NCBI GenBank assembly: GCA_945871545.1
Contig: CAMBWJ010000132.1
Span: forward strand, 1-5,883
DNA from: an uncultured Clostridia bacterium
GTDB lineage: Bacteria; Bacillota_A; Clostridia; Christensenellales; Aristaeellaceae
Direction of reading: 5' to 3'
Length of the DNA: 5,883 nucleotides
Positions 1 to 5,112 of the stretch are shown here, piece after piece. Positions within the stretch are counted from its first letter, which is position 1. Every line of letters begins with the position of its first letter. A model generated the notes under the pieces. That model saw only the letters and a program-made list of their open reading frames with translations, was not told where the DNA came from and made no database searches. Made by a program: the position numbers and the translations under genes.

Positions 1-214
1 TGCGGCGCAGCGCATCATGGAGAATATGCAGGTTACTCCTGCGGAGACCATCTACATCGGCGACAGCGACGTGGACATGCAGACCGGCAGAAATGCGGGC
101 GTGGCCACCGCGTGGGTGTCCTGGGGCTTCCGCAAGCGGGAGGAAATGACCGGCTGCGAGGTTCCCGTCGCCTTCGACAGCCCGGAGGCGCTGCGGGACT
201 GGCTGCTGGGCTGA
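1..214 (+). CDS. HAD-superfamily hydrolase (phosphoglycolate phosphatase-like), C-terminal part
   Basis: This is the 3' end of a gene that starts before the window; the frame is open from base 2 to a TGA at 212-214, leaving about 70 residues. It contains HAD motif IV, GDSDVDMQTGRNAG, in which the acidic residues coordinate the catalytic Mg2+. It is preceded by the usual hydrophobic strand (TIYIG) and followed by a WVSWGF segment typical of Gph/PGP-type phosphatases that end with a short helix. HAD enzymes of this class hydrolyse small phosphate esters in the cytosol. The nucleophile motif (DxDxT) and cap domain lie outside the window, so the substrate cannot be assigned. An ATG at 17 exists but is internal, because the conserved fold continues upstream of it. 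An intrinsic terminator follows directly, making this the last gene of its unit. Confidence 0.88.
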   Translation, partial: AAQRIMENMQVTPAETIYIGDSDVDMQTGRNAGVATAWVSWGFRKREEMTGCEVPVAFDSPEALRDWLLG

Positions 215-236
215 GCACAGACTTTTCAATAGTTTT

Positions 237-270
237 GGGGAGGATCGCAAATGCAATCCTCCCCATTTTT
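237..270 (+). terminator. Intrinsic terminator after the HAD hydrolase gene
   Basis: GGGGAGGAT (237-245) pairs with ATCCTCCCC (256-264), giving a 9-bp stem. After one C/A mismatch, three more pairs (GCA/TGC) close a two-base loop that probably opens to a larger one. The stem is followed on the + strand by ATTTTT (265-270), the U tract expected for + strand termination. On the - strand the same hairpin is followed by AAAACT, so it is a poor terminator for the convergent response regulator gene, although the stem could still slow polymerase. Confidence 0.85.
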
Positions 271-286
271 CCCGCCATTTTCACTT

Positions 287-997
287 TCAGGCGTCGATAT
301 CCATTTCAAAGCGATAGCCCACGCCCCACACGGTTCGTATGTCCCACTTGTTCCCTTCGTTGCAAAGCTTGGCGCGGATGCGCTTGATGTGGCTGTCCAC
401 CGCCCGGGTGTCGCCCAGATAATCGTAGCCCCAGATGCTCTGCAGCAGGTGCTCCCTGCTGAACACCATGCCCGGATTGCTGGCCAGCGCCCAGAGAATC
501 TCGATCTCCTTGGGCGTGCAGGGAACCACCTTGCCGTCGAGCTTGACGATGTAGGCGTTCATGTCGATGTCCAGGTTGTCCACCACCAGGTGGGTGGACT
601 GGTTCTCCGGCCCCATTTCGTGGATCCGGCGCAGCACCACCTTGACGCGAGCCACCACCTCGCGGGGGCTGAAGGGCTTGGCGATGTAGTCGTCCGCGCC
701 CAGCTCCAGTCCCAGCAGCCGATCGAATTCCTCCGCCTTGGCGCTGAGCATGATGATCGGCACGTTGGATTCCTTGCGAATCTCCCGGCACACCATCAGG
801 CCGTCCTTTTTGGGCATCATAACATCCAGCACAACAATATCCGGGCGCGATCTGCGCACCATTTCGAGGGCCTCGTCGCCATCGTAGGCCGAGAGCATCT
901 GGTATTCTTCCCTGCGGAAGTACAGGCCCAGCGCCTCGTGCACGCTCGTGTCGTCGTCCGCCACAAGCACGCGATAGCCGCCGCGATTCTTCTCCAT
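287..997 (-). CDS. OmpR/PhoB-family two-component response regulator
   Basis: A 236-residue transcription regulator with the usual two domains. The receiver domain (about 8-122) has the acidic pocket D14-D15-D16, the phospho-acceptor D58 in VVLDVMMPKKDG, S85 as the conserved Ser/Thr in the switch, and K107 in the YIAKPF motif. The winged-helix DNA-binding domain (about 134-232) shows the family pattern LTPKEIEIL-like TPKEIEILWALA, SREHLLQSIWG, the recognition helix around DTRAVDSHIKRIRAKL, and a final VWGVGYRFE hairpin. The ATG at 995-997 is supported by GGGGAGG (1005-1011 on this strand) seven bases upstream. It faces the HAD gene convergently and shares a 299-bp divergent region with the PRC-barrel gene. 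No sensor kinase is visible on either side, so its partner is elsewhere or beyond reach. It probably binds direct DNA repeats as a dimer; its regulon cannot be read from this window. Confidence 0.96.
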   Translation of the reverse strand: MEKNRGGYRVLVADDDTSVHEALGLYFRREEYQMLSAYDGDEALEMVRRSRPDIVVLDVMMPKKDGLMVCREIRKESNVPIIMLSAKAEEFDRLLGLELGADDYIAKPFSPREVVARVKVVLRRIHEMGPENQSTHLVVDNLDIDMNAYIVKLDGKVVPCTPKEIEILWALASNPGMVFSREHLLQSIWGYDYLGDTRAVDSHIKRIRAKLCNEGNKWDIRTVWGVGYRFEMDIDA

Positions 998-1296
998 GCG
1001 ATCGCCTCCCCATTCGAGTAATTCTTTTGCGGGTACACAGTATCAGAAAAATTTGTCGAATTTGTGGCGAAGTAATTGACAAGCTTTCAACACTTCCCCG
1101 CCACAAAGCATTTAACCTTGTCCACCCCTAGCTTGCCCCGCATATTTGCCGTTGTTTCGTGGAAAATATACCATGGAAATTTAAATTGGAAATGAATTCC
1201 CGCGCTTCTCCGTGCCTTTCTGAAAAAATTGGTGTGCAAAATTGCCGTGCACCGTGCACAGACTAAGCGCGTCGAAGCGACAGAACGGAGGCCGGA
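998..1296. other. AT-rich divergent intergenic region with promoters for both flanking genes
   Basis: This 299-bp gap separates the 5' ends of the response regulator gene and the PRC-barrel gene and is markedly AT-richer than the genes around it. No open frame in it looks like a protein. It holds the two ribosome binding sites, a tandem TTTGT...CGAA repeat (1052-1071), a 10-bp AATTTAAATT palindrome (1178-1187) and two adjacent GTGCAC palindromes (1247-1259). For the response regulator the best -10 I see on the - strand is GATACT (1044 down to 1039), without a convincing -35. The + strand candidate is listed separately. Confidence 0.7.
1146..1174 (+). promoter_or_regulatory. Weak candidate promoter for the PRC-barrel gene
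   Basis: TTGCCG (1146-1151) and TACCAT (1169-1174) are separated by 17 bases; each matches four of six sigma-A consensus positions. TATACC (1167-1172) is an overlapping alternative -10 with a shorter spacer. It would give a leader of about 115 nt including the GTGCAC repeats. This is the best + strand pair I see in the gap, but it is not strong. Confidence 0.25.
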
Positions 1297-1755
1297 ATGC
1301 GCAAGATACGCAACCTGATCGGAATGCCAGTGATCTGCAGGCGGCAGAAGATCGGACGGCTGGTGCAGGCGGAGCTCTCGCCGGACCTCAAGCGTCTGGA
1401 GGGCATCTGGGTGGACAGCGGCCTGCGGGGCACGCGCTACATCCCCGCCGAGCACGTGGGGACCATCGGCCAGGTGGCGGTTCTGGCGGACAACCGGGGC
1501 AAGCGCAGGCGCTGCAGCACATCTCCCCTGCTCTACCGGGCGGTGACCACCGACGGCCTGCGCATCGGCGCGGTGGTGGGCGCGGAGATCGACGAGCTCA
1601 GCTTCCTGGTGGGCGCGCTGGAGGTCACGCTGGGGCTGTGGGACGATCTCTACGCAGGACGGCTGCGCGCGGAGCGCTACACCGCCGACCCGGAGCGCAG
1701 GGAGGTCATCGTCGTCGATTCGGCGCAGGACGATGAAAAGGAGGACGGCCCATGA
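1297..1755 (+). CDS. PRC-barrel domain protein (YrrD-like)
   Basis: A 152-residue soluble protein made of two PRC-barrel-like units. The first (about 5-67) starts with LIGMPVI, has the G-x-L-V strand KIGRLVQAEL, a GIWVDS strand and the RYIPAEHVGTIG closing segment. The second (about 80-142) repeats the pattern as YRAVTTDGLRIGAVVGAEID and ends in REVIVVDS. PRC barrels are small beta folds found in RNA-processing, photosynthetic and sporulation-associated proteins; the role of this two-barrel family is not established. GGAGG (1287-1291) lies five bases before the ATG. The stop codon overlaps the ATG of the next small gene (ATGA, 1752-1755), indicating translational coupling, and the AI-2E-type permease follows. 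In Bacillus, YrrD and a similar small protein lie near yrrI, so the group appears conserved. The acidic tail (DDEKEDGP) coincides with the next gene's Shine-Dalgarno site. Confidence 0.85.
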   Translation: MRKIRNLIGMPVICRRQKIGRLVQAELSPDLKRLEGIWVDSGLRGTRYIPAEHVGTIGQVAVLADNRGKRRRCSTSPLLYRAVTTDGLRIGAVVGAEIDELSFLVGALEVTLGLWDDLYAGRLRAERYTADPERREVIVVDSAQDDEKEDGP

Positions 1756-1922
1756 AGCATGGATCCATGCGCAGCCTGGTGACCGGCATGCTCATCGGCG
1801 GCACCGCCGCCACGATGTTCGGCATCATGAACTGGCAGACGGAAAAGAAGTGGAACCAGCAGATTCACAGAAGCGGACGCTGGCTCACGAAAAAGACCGA
1901 CGAATTCATGAACAAGCTCTGA
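1752..1922 (+). CDS. Small single-pass membrane protein, 56 residues (YtxH/YrzQ-like position)
   Basis: This short gene starts at the ATG that overlaps the preceding TGA and ends with a TGA at 1920-1922. Its start is well supported: AAGGAGG (1738-1744) lies seven bases upstream. Residues about 8-26 (SLVTGMLIGGTAATMFGIM) form one short hydrophobic, glycine-rich segment with a GxxxxGG pattern. The rest is polar and basic (WQTEKKWNQQ, RWLTKKTDE), ending FMNKL. This resembles small YtxH-type or DUF3918 (YrzQ) proteins, which occupy a similar position near the yrrI permease in Bacillus; that family link is inference from layout and composition. It is probably inserted in the cytoplasmic membrane with a basic helical tail. 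Function is unknown. Coupling to the PRC-barrel gene suggests matched expression. Confidence 0.8.
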   Translation: MKHGSMRSLVTGMLIGGTAATMFGIMNWQTEKKWNQQIHRSGRWLTKKTDEFMNKL

Positions 1923-1929
1923 CCCCGCC

Positions 1930-1958
1930 GGCCTGTGCGCCACTGCGCCGCGCAGGCC
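1930..1958 (+). other. GC-rich intercistronic hairpin
   Basis: GGCCTGTGCG (1930-1939) pairs with CGCGCAGGCC (1949-1958): ten pairs including one G-U, with a nine-base loop. No T run follows, so it is not a standard terminator. It lies in the 73-bp gap between the 56-residue membrane protein gene and the permease gene, 25 bases before the permease ribosome binding site. It could protect mRNA ends or adjust the expression ratio of the two genes. Confidence 0.5.
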
Positions 1959-1995
1959 GCTTTCCATACCGCCGCACCCGAAGGGAGGGAGTTTC

Positions 1996-3039
1996 ATGCA
2001 GCAGCACCGCCTGCGGCCGTTCGCGGCTGAAAACCTCGCGCGCACCATCGCCGTCGGCCTGACAGCGGCGGCAATCGCGCTGCTCTGGGGCGACGTGCTG
2101 CTGGGTGCGCTGCGCATCCTCTTCGGCGCGTGCGTGCTCTCCTTCCTGCTCTCGCCTGTGGCCGCGCTGCTGGAAAAGAAACTCAGGCGGCCCCCGGCGG
2201 CGCTGATCGCGCTGGTGGGCGTGATTGTGCTGCTTTTGCTTGCGCTGGGCATCCTGCTGCCGCTGCTCTCCCGGCAGGCGACGGGGCTGATGCAGACGCT
2301 GCCCGAGGCCTTCGAGCGCCTGCGTGCACTTGCAGAAAGCATTTTTTCAAAGATCCAGGCGCTGATCCCGGGCGTTTCGCTGCCCAAACTCGACCTGCGC
2401 GCGGCGGAGAGCGGCTTCGGCGACGTGGCCCGCAGCGCCATCGGCTACGTGAGCAACGTCTCCAACGCCGTCTACCAGCTCTCGCTGATGGTGGTGCTGT
2501 GCTACTTCCTGCTGGCGGACCGCGACCGAATCCTGCTGAGAGCAGAGCTGCTGGTTCCCCAGCAGTGGCGACGGAACGCCGTGCGCATGGGCAAGCTGCT
2601 GATGCGGGAGCTGCGGCTGTACCTGCGGGGTCAGGCAACCATCGCGCTGGCCGTGGGTGCGCTGGCGACGCTGGGCTTCTTTATCATCGGCGTGCCCGCC
2701 GCCCCGCTGCTGGGGGCCATCGTGGGGCTGCTGAACGTCATCCCTTACCTTGGACCGGTGCTGGGCGGCGTCCCGGCGGTGATCCTGGCGCTGGGCGTGA
2801 GCTGGCAGCGGGCGGCGCTGGCGCTGCTGGTGCTGTTCCTGGTGCAGCAGATCGACGGCATGGTGATCTCGCCCCGGGTGATGGGCAACATCACCGGCTT
2901 CTCCCCCGCGGTGGTGTTGATGGCGCTGTTCCTGGGCTCGCGCATGGGCGGTGTGTGGGGCATGCTGCTGTCCATGCCCGCGCTGATGGCTATCCGAACA
3001 GTATATAGAGTTTTTGTTCAAAGGCACGAAAACAATTGA
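1996..3039 (+). CDS. AI-2E/PerM-family membrane transporter (YrrI-like)
   Basis: A 347-residue polytopic inner-membrane protein of the AI-2 exporter/PerM family. Hydrophobic segments lie at about 16-32, 35-58, 68-91, 155-173, 213-232, 236-262, 263-285 and 303-335, with an amphipathic soluble stretch at about 92-150 between the third and fourth, the usual topology. Family signatures are the GAIVGLLNVIPYLGPVLGG block (240-258) and QQIDGMVISPRVMGN (284-298). Members have been linked to autoinducer-2 export, Na+/H+ exchange or osmotic balance, so the substrate here is open. GGAGG (1984-1988) lies seven bases before the ATG. The last 15 or so codons turn AT-rich because the next promoter begins inside them: its -35 box covers the TGA. 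In Bacillus and many Clostridia the next gene would be alaS; here it is ireB. Confidence 0.92.
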   Translation: MQQHRLRPFAAENLARTIAVGLTAAAIALLWGDVLLGALRILFGACVLSFLLSPVAALLEKKLRRPPAALIALVGVIVLLLLALGILLPLLSRQATGLMQTLPEAFERLRALAESIFSKIQALIPGVSLPKLDLRAAESGFGDVARSAIGYVSNVSNAVYQLSLMVVLCYFLLADRDRILLRAELLVPQQWRRNAVRMGKLLMRELRLYLRGQATIALAVGALATLGFFIIGVPAAPLLGAIVGLLNVIPYLGPVLGGVPAVILALGVSWQRAALALLVLFLVQQIDGMVISPRVMGNITGFSPAVVLMALFLGSRMGGVWGMLLSMPALMAIRTVYRVFVQRHENN

Positions 3040-3064
3040 ATTTTATGCATCTCTATGTTATAAT
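3036..3064 (+). promoter_or_regulatory. Strong sigma-A-type promoter of the ireB operon
   Basis: TTGAAT (3036-3041), a 17-base spacer, then a perfect TATAAT (3059-3064). The -35 box overlaps the stop codon of the permease gene (TGA, 3037-3039). Transcription should begin near 3071, about 30 bases before the ireB ATG. It is the best promoter in the window and makes ireB, the reductase and ruvX-DUF1292 a unit that can be transcribed independently of the permease. Confidence 0.85.
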
Positions 3065-3068
3065 GGTT

Positions 3069-3086
3069 GCGTGTGTATGTACACGC
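3069..3086 (+). other. Small hairpin at the 5' end of the ireB mRNA
   Basis: GCGTGT (3069-3074) pairs exactly with ACACGC (3081-3086) around a six-base loop. The expected transcription start falls in or beside its 5' arm, so the mRNA may begin with this stem-loop, just upstream of the AAAGG ribosome binding site (3089-3093). A 5' stem-loop can slow mRNA decay; it could also be an operator seen as DNA. Neither is shown by the sequence alone. Confidence 0.45.
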
Positions 3087-3102
3087 AGAAAGGCGGTGCA
3101 AT

Positions 3103-3369
3103 ATGAACAACAGACTGGGCGAAACCCAAAATTTCCGTCTGCCCACAAATGCACCGGAATCCGCCGCTGAGATCATCGAAGTTGTGTATCAAGCGCTGAA
3201 GGCAAAGGGCCACGACCCCATCCTCCAGCTGGTCGGCTACATCATCTCCGGCGATCCGACCTACATAACCAGCTACAACAACGCGCGATCCCTGATCCGC
3301 AGGCTGGAGCGCGACGAACTTCTCGAGGAGTTCATTCGCTTCTATGTGGAGGAGCACGACAAAAAGTAA
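3103..3369 (+). CDS. ireB: IreB family regulatory phosphoprotein (UPF0297/YrzL)
   Basis: An 88-residue cytosolic protein covering the whole IreB family length. Diagnostic blocks are VYQALKAKGHDPILQLVGYI (near the start), SGDPTYITSYNNARSLIRRLERDE (the most conserved segment, centred on residues 50-73) and EEFIRFYVEEH at the end. In Enterococcus faecalis, IreB is phosphorylated by the Ser/Thr kinase IreK on N-terminal threonines and negatively affects intrinsic cephalosporin resistance; T8 or T15 here are the available N-terminal candidates. The ATG at 3103 is chosen because the family begins there and AAAGG (3089-3093) lies nine bases upstream; an in-frame TTG at 3067 falls before the expected transcription start and is unlikely. 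It is the first gene after a strong promoter and is followed one base later by the reductase ATG. Its usual upstream neighbour alaS is absent. Confidence 0.95.
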   Translation: MNNRLGETQNFRLPTNAPESAAEIIEVVYQALKAKGHDPILQLVGYIISGDPTYITSYNNARSLIRRLERDELLEEFIRFYVEEHDKK

Positions 3370-3370
3370 A

Positions 3371-4315
3371 ATGCAAATGATTCAACTTGGCACATCGGGC
3401 CTGCGCGTTTCCAAGCTGTGCTTTGGCACGCTCACGATGTCGCCCCTGCAGAGGAACCTGACCCCGGCCGAAGGCGCGCGGCTTTTGTGTCACGCCTACG
3501 ACCGGGGCGTGCGCTTTCTGGACACCGCGGACCTCTATGAAACCTATCCGCACATCCGCGAGGCGCTGAAATCCGCCCCGGATTATGTCATCAGCACGAA
3601 GGCCTACTGCTACGACCGCGAGACCGCCCAGGCTGCACTGGAGCGCGCCTTTCGCGGCCTTGGCCGGGACTATGTGGACCTCTTTATGCTGCACGAACAG
3701 GAATCCCTGTACACGCTTCGCGGCCATGAGGAGGCGCTTGTTTTTTTGGAGGAGCAACGTAAGCTGGGCCACATCGGCGCAGTCGGCGTGAGCACCCACT
3801 ACGCGGGCTGCGTGCGCGCCGTGCACCGCTTCCCCCAGATTCGCGTGGTGCACCCGCTGATCAACCTCGGCGGCATCGGCATACAGGATGGAAGCCGCGA
3901 GGACATGGAAGCCGCCATTGCGCACGCGCGGGAGTTCGGCGTGGGCGTCTTCGCCATGAAGCCGCTGGGCGGAGGTCACCTGATGTCCTCCAACCGCGAG
4001 GCGCTTCAATATGCGCTCTCCAATCCGCTGCTGGACAGCGTGGCCATCGGCATGCAGAGCATCGAGGAGATTGACGCGAACGTGGATTTCCTGGAGAACC
4101 TGCCCGAGGCAGCGCAGCGCCAGGAGCGGCTTCAGCACCGCAGGCGCGAGATGATGGTGCACGACTACTGCGAGGGCTGCGGGAGATGCGCGGCGCGCTG
4201 CGGCCAGCACGCCATCACCGTCGTCAACGGCCGCGCGACCATCGACTCGGAGAAGTGCGTGTTCTGCGGCTACTGCGCCCGGGTCTGTCCCCAATTCTGC
4301 ATCAAGGTGGTGTGA
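3371..4315 (+). CDS. Aldo/keto reductase with C-terminal 2[4Fe-4S] ferredoxin domain
   Basis: A 314-residue cytosolic oxidoreductase. The TIM-barrel part (about 3-245) opens with the family N-terminus QLGTSGLRVSKLCFGT and has the catalytic tetrad D51, Y56, K77 and H108 (LDTADLY, STKAY, FMLHE). The nucleotide-binding side shows GVFAMKPLGGGHL (191-203) and AIGMQSIEEID (225-235). The tail carries two cluster motifs: C267-x2-C270-x2-C273-x3-C277 and C296-x2-C299-x2-C302-x3-C306-P. In the first, the proline after the fourth cysteine is replaced by glycine. Such fusions are common in anaerobes, where electrons may pass between NAD(P)H or a carbonyl substrate and ferredoxin-type centres; the substrate is unknown. 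Three in-frame ATGs exist: 3344 (inside ireB, weak GAGGAG 13 bases away), 3371 and 3377. I chose 3371 from family length and its position one base after the ireB stop; it lacks a good ribosome binding site, so translation probably depends on coupling to ireB. Two bases separate its stop from ruvX. Confidence 0.92.
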   Translation: MQMIQLGTSGLRVSKLCFGTLTMSPLQRNLTPAEGARLLCHAYDRGVRFLDTADLYETYPHIREALKSAPDYVISTKAYCYDRETAQAALERAFRGLGRDYVDLFMLHEQESLYTLRGHEEALVFLEEQRKLGHIGAVGVSTHYAGCVRAVHRFPQIRVVHPLINLGGIGIQDGSREDMEAAIAHAREFGVGVFAMKPLGGGHLMSSNREALQYALSNPLLDSVAIGMQSIEEIDANVDFLENLPEAAQRQERLQHRRREMMVHDYCEGCGRCAARCGQHAITVVNGRATIDSEKCVFCGYCARVCPQFCIKVV

Positions 4316-4317
4316 GC

Positions 4318-5094
4318 ATGCGCGTGATCTGTCTGGACGCGGGCGAAAAACGCATCGGCGTAGCGGTGTCCGATCCGCTGGACATCACCGCCCAGGGCGT
4401 GGAGACCATCTGGGTCAAGGGCATGGAGCGCGACGTGCAGCGCGTGAAGGAGCTGTGCGATCAGTATGGTACGACCCGCATCCTGTGCGGACTGCCGCTG
4501 AACATGGACGGCAGCGAGGGCTTCCAGGCCCAGCGGGTCAAGGAGCTCGCGAATCGTTTGGCGGAGATGGGCTTTGAGATCCGCTATCAGGACGAGCGGC
4601 TGACCACGAAGCTGGCCACCAGCGTGCTGCTGGAGGCGGACGTGCGCAGATCCCGGCGCAAGGACGTGGTGGACAAGCTGGCCGCGACCTACATTCTGCA
4701 ATCCTTTCTGGATGCGGGCGGATGGAAGGAAGCCGCCCTGCCCGGAAAAGACGATAAAAAACGCTTTCAAAGTGAGGTTTGGCATATGACTGAGAACAAC
4801 GAGTGGAACCAGGACATGGGGATCGATCCGGAGAATCTGGTGGAGCTGGTGGACGACGAGGGCAACACGGTGCACTTTGAGCACCTGATGAGCCTGGAGC
4901 ACAAGGGCAAGGTGTACATCTGCCTCGCCCCCGCAGAGCCGATGGAGGACGTTGAGGAGGACGAGCTGGTCATCATGCGCATCGAGCAGGATGAGGAGGG
5001 CAACGACTACTACACCACCATCGATTCCGAGGATGAGCTCAACGAGGTCTTCGAGAAGTACTGCGAGCTCGCCGAGGCCGACGAGGAGGAATAA
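4318..5094 (+). CDS. ruvX: RuvX/YqgF putative pre-16S rRNA nuclease fused in frame to a DUF1292 domain
   Basis: One open frame of 258 codons joins two normally separate proteins. Residues 1 to about 135 are a full RuvX/YqgF: D7 in CLDAGEKRIGVAVSD, the GLPLNMDGSEG loop (58-68), QDERLTT (91-97) and VVDKLAA (117-123), which supply the acidic RuvC-like nuclease residues. Homologues end near LDAGG (131-135). Residues about 136-156 are a lysine-rich linker without family resemblance, and about 157-258 are a DUF1292 (YrzB-like) domain. RuvX/YqgF acts in 5' maturation of 16S rRNA in E. coli. AAGG/GGTGG sequence at 4304-4310, overlapping the end of the reductase gene, can serve as the ribosome binding site. 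There is no stop between the parts, but the junction has an A6 run (4756-4761) and the DUF1292 start keeps its own site, so this may be a genuine fusion, a recent one-base change, or a sequencing error. Confidence 0.85.
   Translation: MRVICLDAGEKRIGVAVSDPLDITAQGVETIWVKGMERDVQRVKELCDQYGTTRILCGLPLNMDGSEGFQAQRVKELANRLAEMGFEIRYQDERLTTKLATSVLLEADVRRSRRKDVVDKLAATYILQSFLDAGGWKEAALPGKDDKKRFQSEVWHMTENNEWNQDMGIDPENLVELVDDEGNTVHFEHLMSLEHKGKVYICLAPAEPMEDVEEDELVIMRIEQDEEGNDYYTTIDSEDELNEVFEKYCELAEADEEE
4786..5094 (+). CDS. DUF1292 protein (YrzB-like), probable internal start within the ruvX frame
   Basis: A 102-residue acidic protein that can be started from ATG 4786, codon 157 of the longer frame. GAGGT (4774-4778) sits seven bases upstream, a proper Shine-Dalgarno site that would not be expected inside a coding linker by need. 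The DUF1292 core begins at about ENLVELVDDEGN and includes FEHLMSLEHKGKVYICLAP and EELVIMRIEQDEEGN-like EDELVIMRI segments, ending in an acidic tail (EADEEE). The family is a small, single-domain Firmicutes protein of unknown function nearly always encoded right after ruvX. I list it separately because the conserved start signal suggests it is made alone at least in part. If the long frame is real, this is a nested gene; if an A is miscalled in the A6 run, it is an ordinary separate gene. Confidence 0.65.
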   Translation: MTENNEWNQDMGIDPENLVELVDDEGNTVHFEHLMSLEHKGKVYICLAPAEPMEDVEEDELVIMRIEQDEEGNDYYTTIDSEDELNEVFEKYCELAEADEEE

Positions 5095-5112
5095 GGAATT
5101 CCTTCATTTATA

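Noticed and set aside
251..1021. 256-codon open frame on the + strand across the response regulator gene
   Set aside because: It is antisense to a complete OmpR-type regulator, is rich in His, Ala and Val as expected of a mirror frame in GC-rich DNA, and has no recognisable domain.
1076..1081. Perfect TTGACA box on the + strand
   Set aside because: At the proper spacing downstream the sequence is GC-containing (around CGCCAC), with no -10-like box, so no promoter can be built from it.
2130..3008. Long + strand frame inside the permease gene in another register
   Set aside because: Ala/Gly/Arg-rich shadow of a GC-rich membrane protein gene; the frame at 1996-3039 carries the AI-2E signatures and a proper start site.
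3067..3102. Longer IreB beginning at TTG 3067
   Set aside because: The extension would start two bases after the -10 box, before the expected transcription start; the ATG at 3103 matches family length and has AAAGG upstream.
3332..4294. 320-codon open frame on the - strand across the reductase gene
   Set aside because: It lies opposite a gene with intact catalytic tetrad and cluster cysteines; the translation has no family pattern and no ribosome binding site.
4186..4317. Extension of the RuvX frame upstream to ATG 4186
   Set aside because: This part reads the reductase's ferredoxin region in another register; RuvX homology begins at MRVICLDAG from ATG 4318.
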